Shown: one piece after another, positions 1 through 6,354 of the stretch
Layout of the letters: each line of letters starts with the position of its first letter
Position numbering within the stretch: the first letter of the stretch is position 1
Source: Rickettsiaceae bacterium
GTDB lineage: Bacteria; Pseudomonadota; Alphaproteobacteria; Rickettsiales; Rickettsiaceae
Direction: 5' to 3'
Assembly (NCBI GenBank): GCA_017995275.1
Contig: JAGOJE010000028.1
Location: 1-9,303, forward strand
DNA: 9,303 nucleotides
Program-made: the position numbers and the translations under genes
Notes under the pieces: model-generated
Told to the model about the DNA's origin: nothing
Databases searched by the model: none
The model's input: the letters and a program-made list of their open reading frames with translations, nothing else

Positions 1-344
1 GTCTTACCATCCAAATAATTAACTGGAATTTGCACAGAATTACCTGCAAATAATATATTTATAAAGCTTATTTTAGGGACTCTATTCACTATAGACTTTC
101 CATTTAAAGATACAGAAACACTATCTGCTTTTATTCCACCAGGTAACGTCACACCCTTTAATAGAACTCTAGGAATAGGTAATTTGCTTATCTCAACTCC
201 TTCAAATCTATCACTCATTGCCTTATTGTTAGATAATATTTTTATATCTTCTTCTATTTTGCTATAATCTATAGTCCATATAAAAGCCAAATAAAGCAAA
301 AATGACAAGACAATAAAGACCGTAGGTATTATTATTTTCTTCAT
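1..344 (-). CDS. AsmA-like membrane-anchored envelope protein, N-terminal part (runs off left edge)
   Basis: An open frame reads leftwards from an ATG at 344 to the window edge, giving 114 codons without a stop; the C-terminus lies outside. A good ribosome site (AAGGA, about 8 bases upstream) supports the start. The protein begins with a short Lys-Lys N-terminus and one hydrophobic segment (about residues 4-23), a signal anchor with the rest in the periplasm. After it come a phrase like FEGVEISKLPIPRVLLKGV (about residues 47-65) and alternating beta-like segments. This resembles the start of AsmA-family proteins, which carry an anchor, then a 'G.i.i..lP.p.l.l..v' stretch and repeated beta strands, and are linked to lipid transport or outer-membrane assembly. 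The family call is by pattern only. The gene diverges from rimM across 67 bases. Another single-anchor periplasmic protein cannot be excluded from this fragment. Confidence 0.5.
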   Translation of the reverse strand, partial: MKKIIIPTVFIVLSFLLYLAFIWTIDYSKIEEDIKILSNNKAMSDRFEGVEISKLPIPRVLLKGVTLPGGIKADSVSVSLNGKSIVNRVPKISFINILFAGNSVQIPVNYLDGK

Positions 345-411
345 AACTTTTCCTTGAAAATGAATCTCTTATTTGGAATTATATATATTAAAACAAAGAT
401 AGGCTAGTAAG
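345..411. promoter_or_regulatory. Divergent promoter region between the AsmA-like gene and rimM
   Basis: This 67-base AT-rich gap must hold the start signals of both genes unless transcripts extend in from elsewhere. On the minus strand there is an exact TATAAT at 378-383, about 34 bases before the AsmA-like ATG, without a clear -35 box. On the plus strand a TTGAAA at 354-359 lies ahead of TATAT-rich sequence (379-389), but the spacing is poor (about 19). rimM has only a weak ribosome site (AGG at 401-403). The assignment is by eye. Confidence 0.35.
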
Positions 412-915
412 ATGTTAGATAATGATAAATTAATTTGTATAGGAGTTGTATCTGGAGCGCATGGCATTAGAGGGCATGTTGCAATTAGATCCTTTACAAC
501 AACCCCTGAAGATATAGTAAATATGGCGCTACTAGACCCTGATAGTAATGAAATCTCACTAAAATATTTCAGAAAATCCAAGAAAGATGTTATCTGCTCA
601 ATTAGTCATGTAAAAAATAGGAATGATGCAGAAGTGCTAAAAGGAATGAAGCTCTATGCAAAAAGGTCATCTCTCCCTCATACAGAACTCCACGAATATT
701 ATATTGAAGATTTAACTGGAATTAAAGTTCTGGACACTTTGGGCAATCATATAGGTAAAATATTAGCTGTACATAATTTTGGCGCAGGGGACATAATAGA
801 AGTTAAATTTCTAGATAAAGAAAAAAAGAGCCAAATGTACCCATTCACAGCTAAAATTTTTCCAGAAGTAGATATAACACAGCACATTGTGATGGATATG
901 CACAAAGAACTCTAA
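412..915 (+). CDS. rimM: Ribosome maturation factor RimM (16S rRNA processing)
   Basis: This 167-residue protein matches RimM, which binds ribosomal protein S19 and helps assemble the head of the 30S subunit. The hallmark N-terminal beta-barrel motif is present (IGVVSGAHGIRGHV at about residues 10-23). A PRC-barrel domain follows (EYYIEDLTGIKVLD at about 95-108, then GNHIGKI and GAGDIIEV). The typical closing segment PFTAKIFPEVDI is at about 144-155. The length is slightly below the E. coli protein (about 180) but complete. Its usual partners rpsP, trmD and rplS are absent: the upstream neighbour is divergent and the downstream one convergent, so it is probably transcribed alone. Its TAA stop overlaps the stop of the convergent PBP gene by four bases (CTAA, 912-915), leaving no room for a terminator between them. 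Confidence 0.95.
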   Translation: MLDNDKLICIGVVSGAHGIRGHVAIRSFTTTPEDIVNMALLDPDSNEISLKYFRKSKKDVICSISHVKNRNDAEVLKGMKLYAKRSSLPHTELHEYYIEDLTGIKVLDTLGNHIGKILAVHNFGAGDIIEVKFLDKEKKSQMYPFTAKIFPEVDITQHIVMDMHKEL

Positions 916-3233
916 TATAGCTCGTTGTTACTATCATCCTTTAGCTTACGCCTAAAAATATCGTCAGAATCTTCAGGTTTCACACTATCTGGTATTTCAA
1001 CTGGTTTTTCATCTTGATCTTCATTTCTACTATCTACAGCTTTTGTTGTGCTATATTTGTTTGCATTTGAAAAATCAAATGGTAAAGATGGAACGTCTTT
1101 TAATGCACCACTCATAAAATCTATATATATAGGGAGCGCAACTGTTGCTCCCGTGGATTTTTTACCAAGATCCTTTGGAGTGTCAAAACCCACATATGTT
1201 CCAACAACTATTGTAGGAGTGAATCCTATAAACCAAACTGACTTACTATCGTTTGTAGAACCAGTTTTACCTCCCATAATTTTACCCAAAGATTTAGCCC
1301 TTGCAGCAGTGCCATGCTCAACAACCCCCTGCATCATATCGTTGATTTTATAAGCACTCTCGGTATTAGTTAATCTATAATGCTCCTGTAGAGAAACATT
1401 TGGTAGAGCGTCCTTATCGCAACCAACACATATTCCCGCATCCCTCTTATACAAGATCTTACCATTACTATCTTTTATCAATTCAACAAATTGCGGTTTT
1501 ACCTCAAGCCCTCCATTTGCAAAGGCACAATATGCACTAGTCATTCTATCAAGCGTCGTTTCCAAACTACCAAGAACTATTGAGGGATAAGCTTTTGGTG
1601 AGTCATTCACACCAAAACGTTTTATTATCTCTGCAACCTTTCTAAAGCCAACTTGTTGAGCAACCCTAACAGTTATAGTATTAAGTGATTTTTCTAACCC
1701 ACGACGCATAGGCATAGCGCCCAAATATTCTCTACTGTAGTTTCTAGGCTGCCACGCTGGAAGACCAGGCCCCACATTTATAGAAATAGGTGAATCTTCA
1801 AAAATTTCGTCTGGTGAAATTCCAGCCTCAACGGCTGCAAGATATACAAATGGCTTTATAGCTGAACCAGGTTGACGAAGCGCTTGTGTCGCTCTGTCAA
1901 ATTTACTAACGCTAAAATCATACCCTCCAACCATAGCAAGAACTTGGCCAGTAAGAGGATGCATCACAATGATAGCACCATTTACAGCAGGAATTTGACG
2001 CAAACCATAGTTCTTTGGAAGCTCCTCTACCACCACTACATCACCAGGATTCAGAATCTTTTTGGCAGATTGCAAATTCGTAGCAGCCCACTTCATTTCA
2101 GATAAAGAAATAGATGATATAGAGCCATCTTCTAACCCTATCTTTGCTTTTTCATCCAATACTTCTAAAACTACAGCCCTCTTATATTCAAGAATTGAAT
2201 TTGTAGGCTCAAGTTCCTGTAAAGATTTATGCCAATTTTTTAGATCTATCTTTGCAAGCGGCCCCCTATAACCCTTTTTAAGGTCAAATTCTCTTATACC
2301 TTTACGCAAAGATTCATCTGCTTGCTTCTGATATTTACTATTCATTGATGTTATGACTGTAAGCCCACCATTATAGAAAAATTCAGAACCAAATTTTGAT
2401 ATTATTTCTTCCCGCACTTTTTCTGCATAATACCCAGCTGTAATAGTTTCTGACTTATCCCTTTTTACAAGAGTTATAGGGCTATCCATAGCATCTTTAG
2501 CTGCTGACGAGCTTATATAACCATCCTCAACCATTCTTATTAGAACATAGTCCCTACGGGATTTTGCAAGTTCATATTTCTTCCTAGGATCAAGGCCAGA
2601 TGGAGCCTTAGGAAGAGCCGCTATAAAAGCAGATTCTGCAAGGGATAATTCCTCCACAGATTTATTAAAGTAACTTTGAGCCGCAGCAGCTACTCCATAT
2701 GCATTATGTCCCAAATAAATCTGATTCAAATAAAGTTCTAAAATTTGATCCTTCGATAAACGTTTCGATATCATATAAGATAGTATCGCTTCCTTTATCT
2801 TCCTTGCTATAGAACGCTCTGATGTAAGAAGGAAATTCTTTACCACCTGCTGCGTTATAGTAGAAGCGCCCTCCATCCTTTTTCCTTGAATCAAATTTAC
2901 AATATTTGCTAAAGAAGCCCTAAAAATTCCAAAAACATCTATCCCAGGATGTTCATAATAATTTTTATCCTCCGCAGATATAAATGCTTCTACCAAAGAA
3001 TGCGGAATTGTACTTATAGGAGCAAAAACTCTATGCTCTTTTGCATATTCTTCTATCAATTTTCCATCAGAAGAATATACCCTAGTAACAGCAGGGAGAT
3101 GATAGTTAGATAATTTAGAAAAATCCGGCAGATCTTGCGCATAGTAATAAAATAGAGAAACACCTATTATGGAACCTATAAGCCCAAATATGATACCTAT
3201 TTTGATAAAAAAGAATAATAGAGACCTAAACAC
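912..3233 (-). CDS. mrcA: Bifunctional peptidoglycan glycosyltransferase/transpeptidase, penicillin-binding protein 1A type
   Basis: This 773-residue protein polymerises and cross-links peptidoglycan from lipid II at the outer face of the inner membrane. Residues about 5-32 form one membrane anchor. The GT51 glycosyltransferase domain (about 50-225) shows the catalytic SAEDKNYYEHPG (Glu88), EGASTITQQ (121-129), KIKEAI and ELYLNQIYLGHNAYGV. A middle domain of about 310-410 has the character of the OB-like insert of PBP1A. The transpeptidase domain has all three motifs: SAIK with nucleophile Ser457 and Lys460, SLN (516-518) and KTG (656-658). An acidic tail (about 720-773) follows. The predicted start is GTG with no convincing ribosome site; AGGAG on this strand lies at 3268-3264, about 30 bases upstream, and the frame stays open there without an ATG, so the exact start is uncertain. 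It lies downstream of miaB on the same strand (103-base gap). The symbol follows the PBP1A-type assignment; ponA would be equivalent. Confidence 0.93.
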   Translation of the reverse strand: MFRSLLFFFIKIGIIFGLIGSIIGVSLFYYYAQDLPDFSKLSNYHLPAVTRVYSSDGKLIEEYAKEHRVFAPISTIPHSLVEAFISAEDKNYYEHPGIDVFGIFRASLANIVNLIQGKRMEGASTITQQVVKNFLLTSERSIARKIKEAILSYMISKRLSKDQILELYLNQIYLGHNAYGVAAAAQSYFNKSVEELSLAESAFIAALPKAPSGLDPRKKYELAKSRRDYVLIRMVEDGYISSSAAKDAMDSPITLVKRDKSETITAGYYAEKVREEIISKFGSEFFYNGGLTVITSMNSKYQKQADESLRKGIREFDLKKGYRGPLAKIDLKNWHKSLQELEPTNSILEYKRAVVLEVLDEKAKIGLEDGSISSISLSEMKWAATNLQSAKKILNPGDVVVVEELPKNYGLRQIPAVNGAIIVMHPLTGQVLAMVGGYDFSVSKFDRATQALRQPGSAIKPFVYLAAVEAGISPDEIFEDSPISINVGPGLPAWQPRNYSREYLGAMPMRRGLEKSLNTITVRVAQQVGFRKVAEIIKRFGVNDSPKAYPSIVLGSLETTLDRMTSAYCAFANGGLEVKPQFVELIKDSNGKILYKRDAGICVGCDKDALPNVSLQEHYRLTNTESAYKINDMMQGVVEHGTAARAKSLGKIMGGKTGSTNDSKSVWFIGFTPTIVVGTYVGFDTPKDLGKKSTGATVALPIYIDFMSGALKDVPSLPFDFSNANKYSTTKAVDSRNEDQDEKPVEIPDSVKPEDSDDIFRRKLKDDSNNELY

Positions 3234-3282
3234 TTTCTGCGCTTTTAAAAAATTATGCCACAGCTCCTGGCTATAGATAAGG

Positions 3283-3310
3283 ATAATATAGCTACTTTGT
3301 ACGAAAGCAA
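3283..3310 (-). promoter_or_regulatory. Weak promoter-like site ahead of the PBP1A gene
   Basis: Within the 103 bases between miaB and the PBP gene, the minus strand carries TATTAT (+ strand 3283-3288) preceded, 16 bases upstream, by TTGCTT (3305-3310). The -10 is good (5 of 6) but the -35 is poor (3 of 6). No rho-independent terminator is visible after miaB, so readthrough from the ribosomal protein operon into the PBP gene is equally possible. Confidence 0.25.
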
Positions 3311-3336
3311 TAAAAAAGCTTTGCCCACAATTTAGG

Positions 3337-4677
3337 TTATTCTTCTATATATCCTGTTAAACTTATTCCCTCAGCCTTCAAGATTTTGACATTTTTAATC
3401 TGTCCAATCAGGTTTTTCGAAGCATTTTCAATATATACAGATTGCATATATGGCGATTTTCCTACAATATTTCCCTCGAATTTACCTTCGTGATCAAATA
3501 AAACCGGCAAAACTTGACCAACTTTAGATTCGTTCGTTGCAAATTGCTGACGTGACAATTCTTCCTGCAATATTCTAAGCCTATCACTTTTTATATGCTC
3601 TGGAACTTGCTCCCTTGTAGCGGCCGGAGTTCCTGGACGAGGGCTATATTTAAATGAAAAACATTGTCCATAACCAATTTTTTTGACTAAATTCAAAGTA
3701 TCAGCAAAATCTTCATCAGTCTCACCAGGAAACCCCACTATGAAATCCGATGACATTACTATGTCTGGCCTATATGACCTTAACCTTGTTATTATGTCCA
3801 AATACTCATCAGCTGTATGCTTTCTATTCATCAATTTTAGAATTTTGTTTGACCCAGCTTGAACTGGCAAATGCAAGAATGGCATTAACTTAGCCTCAGT
3901 GCCATGAAGTTTTAAAAGCTCCTCCGTCATATCACTTGGATGAGAAGTTGTATATCTAATACGCTCTAGCCCTTTGATTTCAGCAATGTGACTTATAAGG
4001 TCTGCAAGGCTCCATATTTTTCCTTCATGATCCTTCCCATGGTAAGCATTTACATTTTGCCCGAGTAGAACAACTTCCTTTGAACCTTGATTTACAGCTG
4101 ATAATATTTCACGATAAACTTGATCTAAAGGCCTAGAAAACTCAGCCCCACGAGTATATGGCACAACGCAGTAAGTACAAAATTTGTCACACCCCTCCTG
4201 CACAGAAACAAAGGCACTAGGCCCCTGCGCACTTACCTGACTAGGCAAATGGTCAAACTTCTCCTCCTCCACGAAATCAAGCTCGATTAGGTGCCGAACC
4301 TCATCTCTCATAGCCTTAGATATCATATCTGGTAAAGAATGATATGATTGCGGACCAACTACTATATCCACAAAAGGAGCCCTAGAGAAAATTTCCTCTC
4401 CTTCAGCTTGGCCAACGCATCCTGCTACAATTATGATTGTTTTTTGCCCATCTTTAAGCCTTTCTTCTTTTATCTGTCTTATTTTTCCAAGCTCAGAATA
4501 CACCTTTTCAGCAGCTTTTTCGCGTATATGGCAAGTATTGAGGATTACTATCTCTGTATTATTGTCGAGAACCTCTGTAACATTATAACCAAGTGGTGTC
4601 AGCAAATCTTGCATACGAAGAGAATCGTATACGTTCATCTGACACCCATATGTTTTGATAAAGAGGTTCTTTTGCAT
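3337..4677 (-). CDS. miaB: tRNA-2-methylthio-N6-dimethylallyladenosine synthase MiaB (radical SAM methylthiotransferase)
   Basis: MiaB adds a methylthio group to i6A37 of tRNAs that read UNN codons, using two iron-sulfur clusters. All parts are visible in 446 residues. The N-terminal methylthiotransferase domain has its three cluster cysteines: Cys12 (KTYGCQMNVYDS), Cys49 (LNTCHIREKA) and Cys87 (VAGCVGQ). The radical SAM CxxxCxxC is at Cys163, Cys167 and Cys170 (EGCDKFCTYCVVPYTRG). Further on are GQNVNAY, SSDFIVGFPGET and YSPRPGTPA, with a C-terminal TRAM domain from about 382. GQNVNAY and CxMN favour MiaB over the paralogues MtaB and RimO. The ATG is 5 bases after the rplI stop. The only good ribosome site (AGGAAG, inside rplI) is about 19 bases upstream, so translation is probably coupled to rplI. 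It is the last gene of the rpsF-rpsR-rplI-miaB cluster. Confidence 0.95.
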   Translation of the reverse strand: MQKNLFIKTYGCQMNVYDSLRMQDLLTPLGYNVTEVLDNNTEIVILNTCHIREKAAEKVYSELGKIRQIKEERLKDGQKTIIIVAGCVGQAEGEEIFSRAPFVDIVVGPQSYHSLPDMISKAMRDEVRHLIELDFVEEEKFDHLPSQVSAQGPSAFVSVQEGCDKFCTYCVVPYTRGAEFSRPLDQVYREILSAVNQGSKEVVLLGQNVNAYHGKDHEGKIWSLADLISHIAEIKGLERIRYTTSHPSDMTEELLKLHGTEAKLMPFLHLPVQAGSNKILKLMNRKHTADEYLDIITRLRSYRPDIVMSSDFIVGFPGETDEDFADTLNLVKKIGYGQCFSFKYSPRPGTPAATREQVPEHIKSDRLRILQEELSRQQFATNESKVGQVLPVLFDHEGKFEGNIVGKSPYMQSVYIENASKNLIGQIKNVKILKAEGISLTGYIEE

Positions 4678-4682
4678 TTAGA

Positions 4683-5240
4683 TTAAGCAGCTGAATCTTC
4701 CTGATTAGAAACATCTTCGGCTACTTCAGTAACATCAGCTGTTTTCGAAGAAGCTACAGGATTTTTAAAAGCCCTTAAAGCATCAACAGCTTCAGAACTA
4801 GAACGAGCAACATTCACTATTATGTTTGATGTCACTTCTGAATGAAGGACCAAATGAACTTCAAATACACCAAGGTTTTTTATTGGAGATTCTAGATGAA
4901 CATTAGCATAAGAAACTTCATAACCAGCATCTAGAAGAACTTTGGCAATTTCTCTACCAGAAACAGAACCAAACAATCTTCCATCAGCGGCAGATTGTCT
5001 AATGAATGTAAAGTCCTTACCCTCTACTTTCTTAGCAATTTCTTCTGCGTATTTTTTAGCTTCTTTGTTTTTAGCTTCAAGTTCGCTCTTTCTTGCTTCG
5101 ATGAGTTTTTTATTAGATTCCGTAGCTCTAACAGCAAAACCTTGAGGCACCAAGAAATTTCTACCAAATCCTGGTTTTACATCCACTGTTTCCCCTATTT
5201 TGCCGAGCTTACGTACCGGTTTTAGCAAAATTACTTTCAT
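4683..5240 (-). CDS. rplI: 50S ribosomal protein bL9
   Basis: This 185-residue protein has the L9 N-terminal domain (MKVILLKPVRKLGKIGETV) with the rRNA-binding signature KPGFGRNFLVPQGFA at residues 22-36. A long charged connecting helix follows (about 40-75), then the C-terminal domain with DGRLFGSVSGREIA. It exceeds the 149 residues of E. coli L9 by about 36, the excess being a low-complexity acidic tail rich in Ser, Ala, Glu and Asp; longer L9 proteins with such tails are usual in alphaproteobacteria. A clear ribosome site (AGGAG, about 6 bases before the ATG) fixes the start. It follows rpsR by 25 bases and precedes miaB by 5. Confidence 0.97.
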   Translation of the reverse strand: MKVILLKPVRKLGKIGETVDVKPGFGRNFLVPQGFAVRATESNKKLIEARKSELEAKNKEAKKYAEEIAKKVEGKDFTFIRQSAADGRLFGSVSGREIAKVLLDAGYEVSYANVHLESPIKNLGVFEVHLVLHSEVTSNIIVNVARSSSEAVDALRAFKNPVASSKTADVTEVAEDVSNQEDSAA

Positions 5241-5265
5241 AAGATCTCCTGTTTCCTAAATATAT

Positions 5266-5547
5266 TTATCTTGCAGAGCCATGACTGACGAAAGGAAGAA
5301 GAGCTAGAACGCGCGCAATCTTAATAGCGTTCTTTAGTTCTCTTTGTTTCTTAGCACAAACATTAGTAATGCGGCTAGGTAATATCCTTCCCCCTTCGGA
5401 AATAAATTTCATTAATAGATCCGGATTCTTATAGTTTATTTCTGGCGCTCCCTCCACTGACAACGGACAACCACGTGGCCTTCTAAAGAAAACCTTTTTT
5501 GAAGCAGCTGCCATAGAAGCAGATTGTTTTTGTTCTTCGGACATCAT
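5266..5547 (-). CDS. rpsR: 30S ribosomal protein bS18
   Basis: This 93-residue protein matches S18, a small-subunit platform protein that pairs with S6. The family core is intact: FFRRPRGCPL (about 21-30), INYKNPDLLMKFISEGGRILPSRIT in two adjoining parts (about 38-62) and AKKQRELKNAIKIARVLALLPF (about 65-86). The N-terminus carries an extra Ser/Ala/Lys-rich stretch of about 18 residues. Two tandem ATG codons open the frame; the ribosome site AGGA (+ strand 5552-5555) lies 4 bases from the first and 7 from the second, so the second could be the true start (92 residues). It is 17 bases downstream of rpsF. Confidence 0.97.
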   Translation of the reverse strand: MMSEEQKQSASMAAASKKVFFRRPRGCPLSVEGAPEINYKNPDLLMKFISEGGRILPSRITNVCAKKQRELKNAIKIARVLALLPFVSHGSAR

Positions 5548-5564
5548 TAAATCCTATATTAAAA

Positions 5565-5945
5565 TTAATCTTCGATATTATCTCTGTTTAGAGTAACGTC
5601 TATTGAGACATCATTATCTGAATTTTTATTGCGTAAAATAGCTGAAGGCTCAGAGCTCATGCTATCAACCTTGATAGTCACATACCTTATAACATCTTCA
5701 CTTAGCTTGATTTTTCTTTCAAGCTCAGGAATTACACTAGGTTTTGCATCAAATCCGAGCAAAATATAATGCCCTTTTTTATTATTGTCTATTTCATAGG
5801 CGAGACTTCTAAGCCCCCAATATTCGTTCTTTTTTAATAGACCGCCATCATTGGTTATGATTTTAGAAAATTCATCTGTTATTCTATCAACATCATTAGA
5901 AGACACATCCTGACGTATGATAAAAACTAGTTCATATAGAGACAT
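5565..5945 (-). CDS. rpsF: 30S ribosomal protein bS6
   Basis: This 126-residue protein is S6, the partner of S18. It shows the family opening MSLYELVFIIRQDVS, the stretch NEYWGLRSLAYEIDNNKKGHY in which the Trp-Gly-x-Arg-x-Leu-Ala-Tyr pattern is typical, and LERKIKLSEDVIRYVTIKV. A short acidic C-terminal tail (about 97-126) follows, as in many S6 proteins. The ribosome site GGAG 8 bases before the ATG supports the start. It is the first gene of rpsF-rpsR-rplI-miaB and has a strong-looking promoter just upstream. Confidence 0.97.
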   Translation of the reverse strand: MSLYELVFIIRQDVSSNDVDRITDEFSKIITNDGGLLKKNEYWGLRSLAYEIDNNKKGHYILLGFDAKPSVIPELERKIKLSEDVIRYVTIKVDSMSSEPSAILRNKNSDNDVSIDVTLNRDNIED

Positions 5946-5989
5946 TACAAAAGCTCCGTAATATTTACGTATTTACAAAATAAACGCAG

Positions 5990-6018
5990 TTTATATCAAC
6001 TTTGTTGTGACATTTCAA
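5990..6018 (-). promoter_or_regulatory. sigma70-like promoter of the rpsF-rpsR-rplI-miaB operon
   Basis: On the minus strand, TTGAAA (+ strand 6013-6018) and TATAAA (5990-5995) are separated by exactly 17 bases; each matches the consensus at 5 of 6 positions. Transcription would start near 5983 and give a leader of about 38 bases before the rpsF ATG. This is a visual match to a consensus in an AT-rich region, but the spacing and position are what a ribosomal protein operon should have. Confidence 0.55.
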
Positions 6019-6069
6019 GTACAATCTTCTAAGATTAGGAAAATATTGATTAAAACACTCTCAAGATAG

Positions 6070-6144
6070 ATATTCGCTGAATATTTGCCTAGCATCATAA
6101 GTTAAATACAAATATTTGCAACCATATAAAGAGTGTTACTTTAT
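6070..6144. repeat. Cluster of small inverted and direct repeats, possible operator
   Basis: Two inverted repeats with 6-base arms (6070-6084 and 6126-6144) and a 9-base direct repeat (6080-6088, 6111-6119; start-to-start 31 bases, about three helical turns) lie upstream of the promoter-like TTGACA at 6185. OmpR/PhoB-type regulators bind tandem direct repeats, so autoregulation by the adjacent regulator is possible, but the sites could be chance products of AT richness. Confidence 0.25.
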
Positions 6145-6184
6145 GCAAAATTTATACAAAACCCCATCTCATCTATTAAATAAG

Positions 6185-6212
6185 TTGACATATATTTTAT
6201 ATTACATATTCT
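6185..6212 (+). promoter_or_regulatory. sigma70-like promoter for the response regulator-msbA operon
   Basis: An exact TTGACA (6185-6190) is followed after 16 bases by TATTCT (6207-6212, 4 of 6). Transcription would begin near 6219, leaving an untranslated leader of about 135 bases before the regulator's ATG, longer than for the other genes here. A promoter closer to the gene within the TATA-rich sequence at 6336-6354 is an alternative. Confidence 0.45.
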
Positions 6213-6295
6213 GATGACCCTAGAAGAAATCATCAAAATATACTTAAGATAATAGCTTGCAATTATCAAAAATGGATAGTAATATTATGAGATAT

Positions 6296-6324
6296 AGAAC
6301 CCTCGGTTGCTTGCGATGTGTTCT
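6296..6324 (+). promoter_or_regulatory. Possible hairpin in the leader of the response regulator gene
   Basis: AGAAC (6296-6300) pairs with GTTCT (6320-6324), and inside it TCG (6303-6305) pairs with CGA (6314-6316) around an 8-base loop. It is the only GC-richer block in the leader and ends about 30 bases before the ATG. There is no U-run after it, so it is not a terminator. It could influence translation or be an operator; the stem is short. Confidence 0.25.
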
Positions 6325-6354
6325 TCGTAGTAAAATTTAAATAATGTATATATT

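Larger units (their letters stand above)
5946..6354. other. 409-base divergent intergenic region between rpsF and the response regulator gene
   Basis: No credible ORF, tRNA or rRNA was seen here. Besides the two promoter-like sites listed separately it holds several small symmetric elements: ATATTC-N3-GAATAT at 6070-6084, ATAAAG-N7-CTTTAT at 6126-6144, a 9-base direct repeat AATATTTGC at 6080-6088 and 6111-6119, and a relatively GC-richer imperfect hairpin at 6296-6324. Short AT palindromes arise easily by chance at this composition, so their role is open. Confidence 0.6.

Noticed and set aside
369..581. Minus-strand ORF of 70 codons opposite the start of rimM
   Set aside because: It is antisense to the conserved RimM N-terminal motif and overlaps the divergent promoter gap; no ribosome site or family resemblance.
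1048..1353. Plus-strand ORF of 101 codons
   Set aside because: It lies wholly inside the transpeptidase region of the PBP1A gene on the other strand, which has intact KTG and family motifs; the antisense product shows no recognisable features.
3303..3321. Hairpin AAAGC-N9-GCTTT after miaB, considered as a terminator
   Set aside because: The stem is only 5 bases, the loop is long and A/T-only, and no T-run follows in the minus direction.
4348..4686. Plus-strand ORF of 112 codons antisense to miaB
   Set aside because: It covers the well-conserved N-terminal cysteine motifs of MiaB on the other strand and has an unstructured aromatic-rich translation typical of shadow frames.
5094..5240. Acidic C-terminal tail and extra length of L9 as a possible fusion
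   Set aside because: Longer L9 proteins with acidic tails are usual in alphaproteobacteria; the tail has no domain character.
6296..6324. tRNA or small RNA gene in the GC-richer block before the regulator
   Set aside because: No cloverleaf, T-loop consensus (GTTCRA with pairing arms) or CCA-type end could be built; only a short imperfect hairpin is present.
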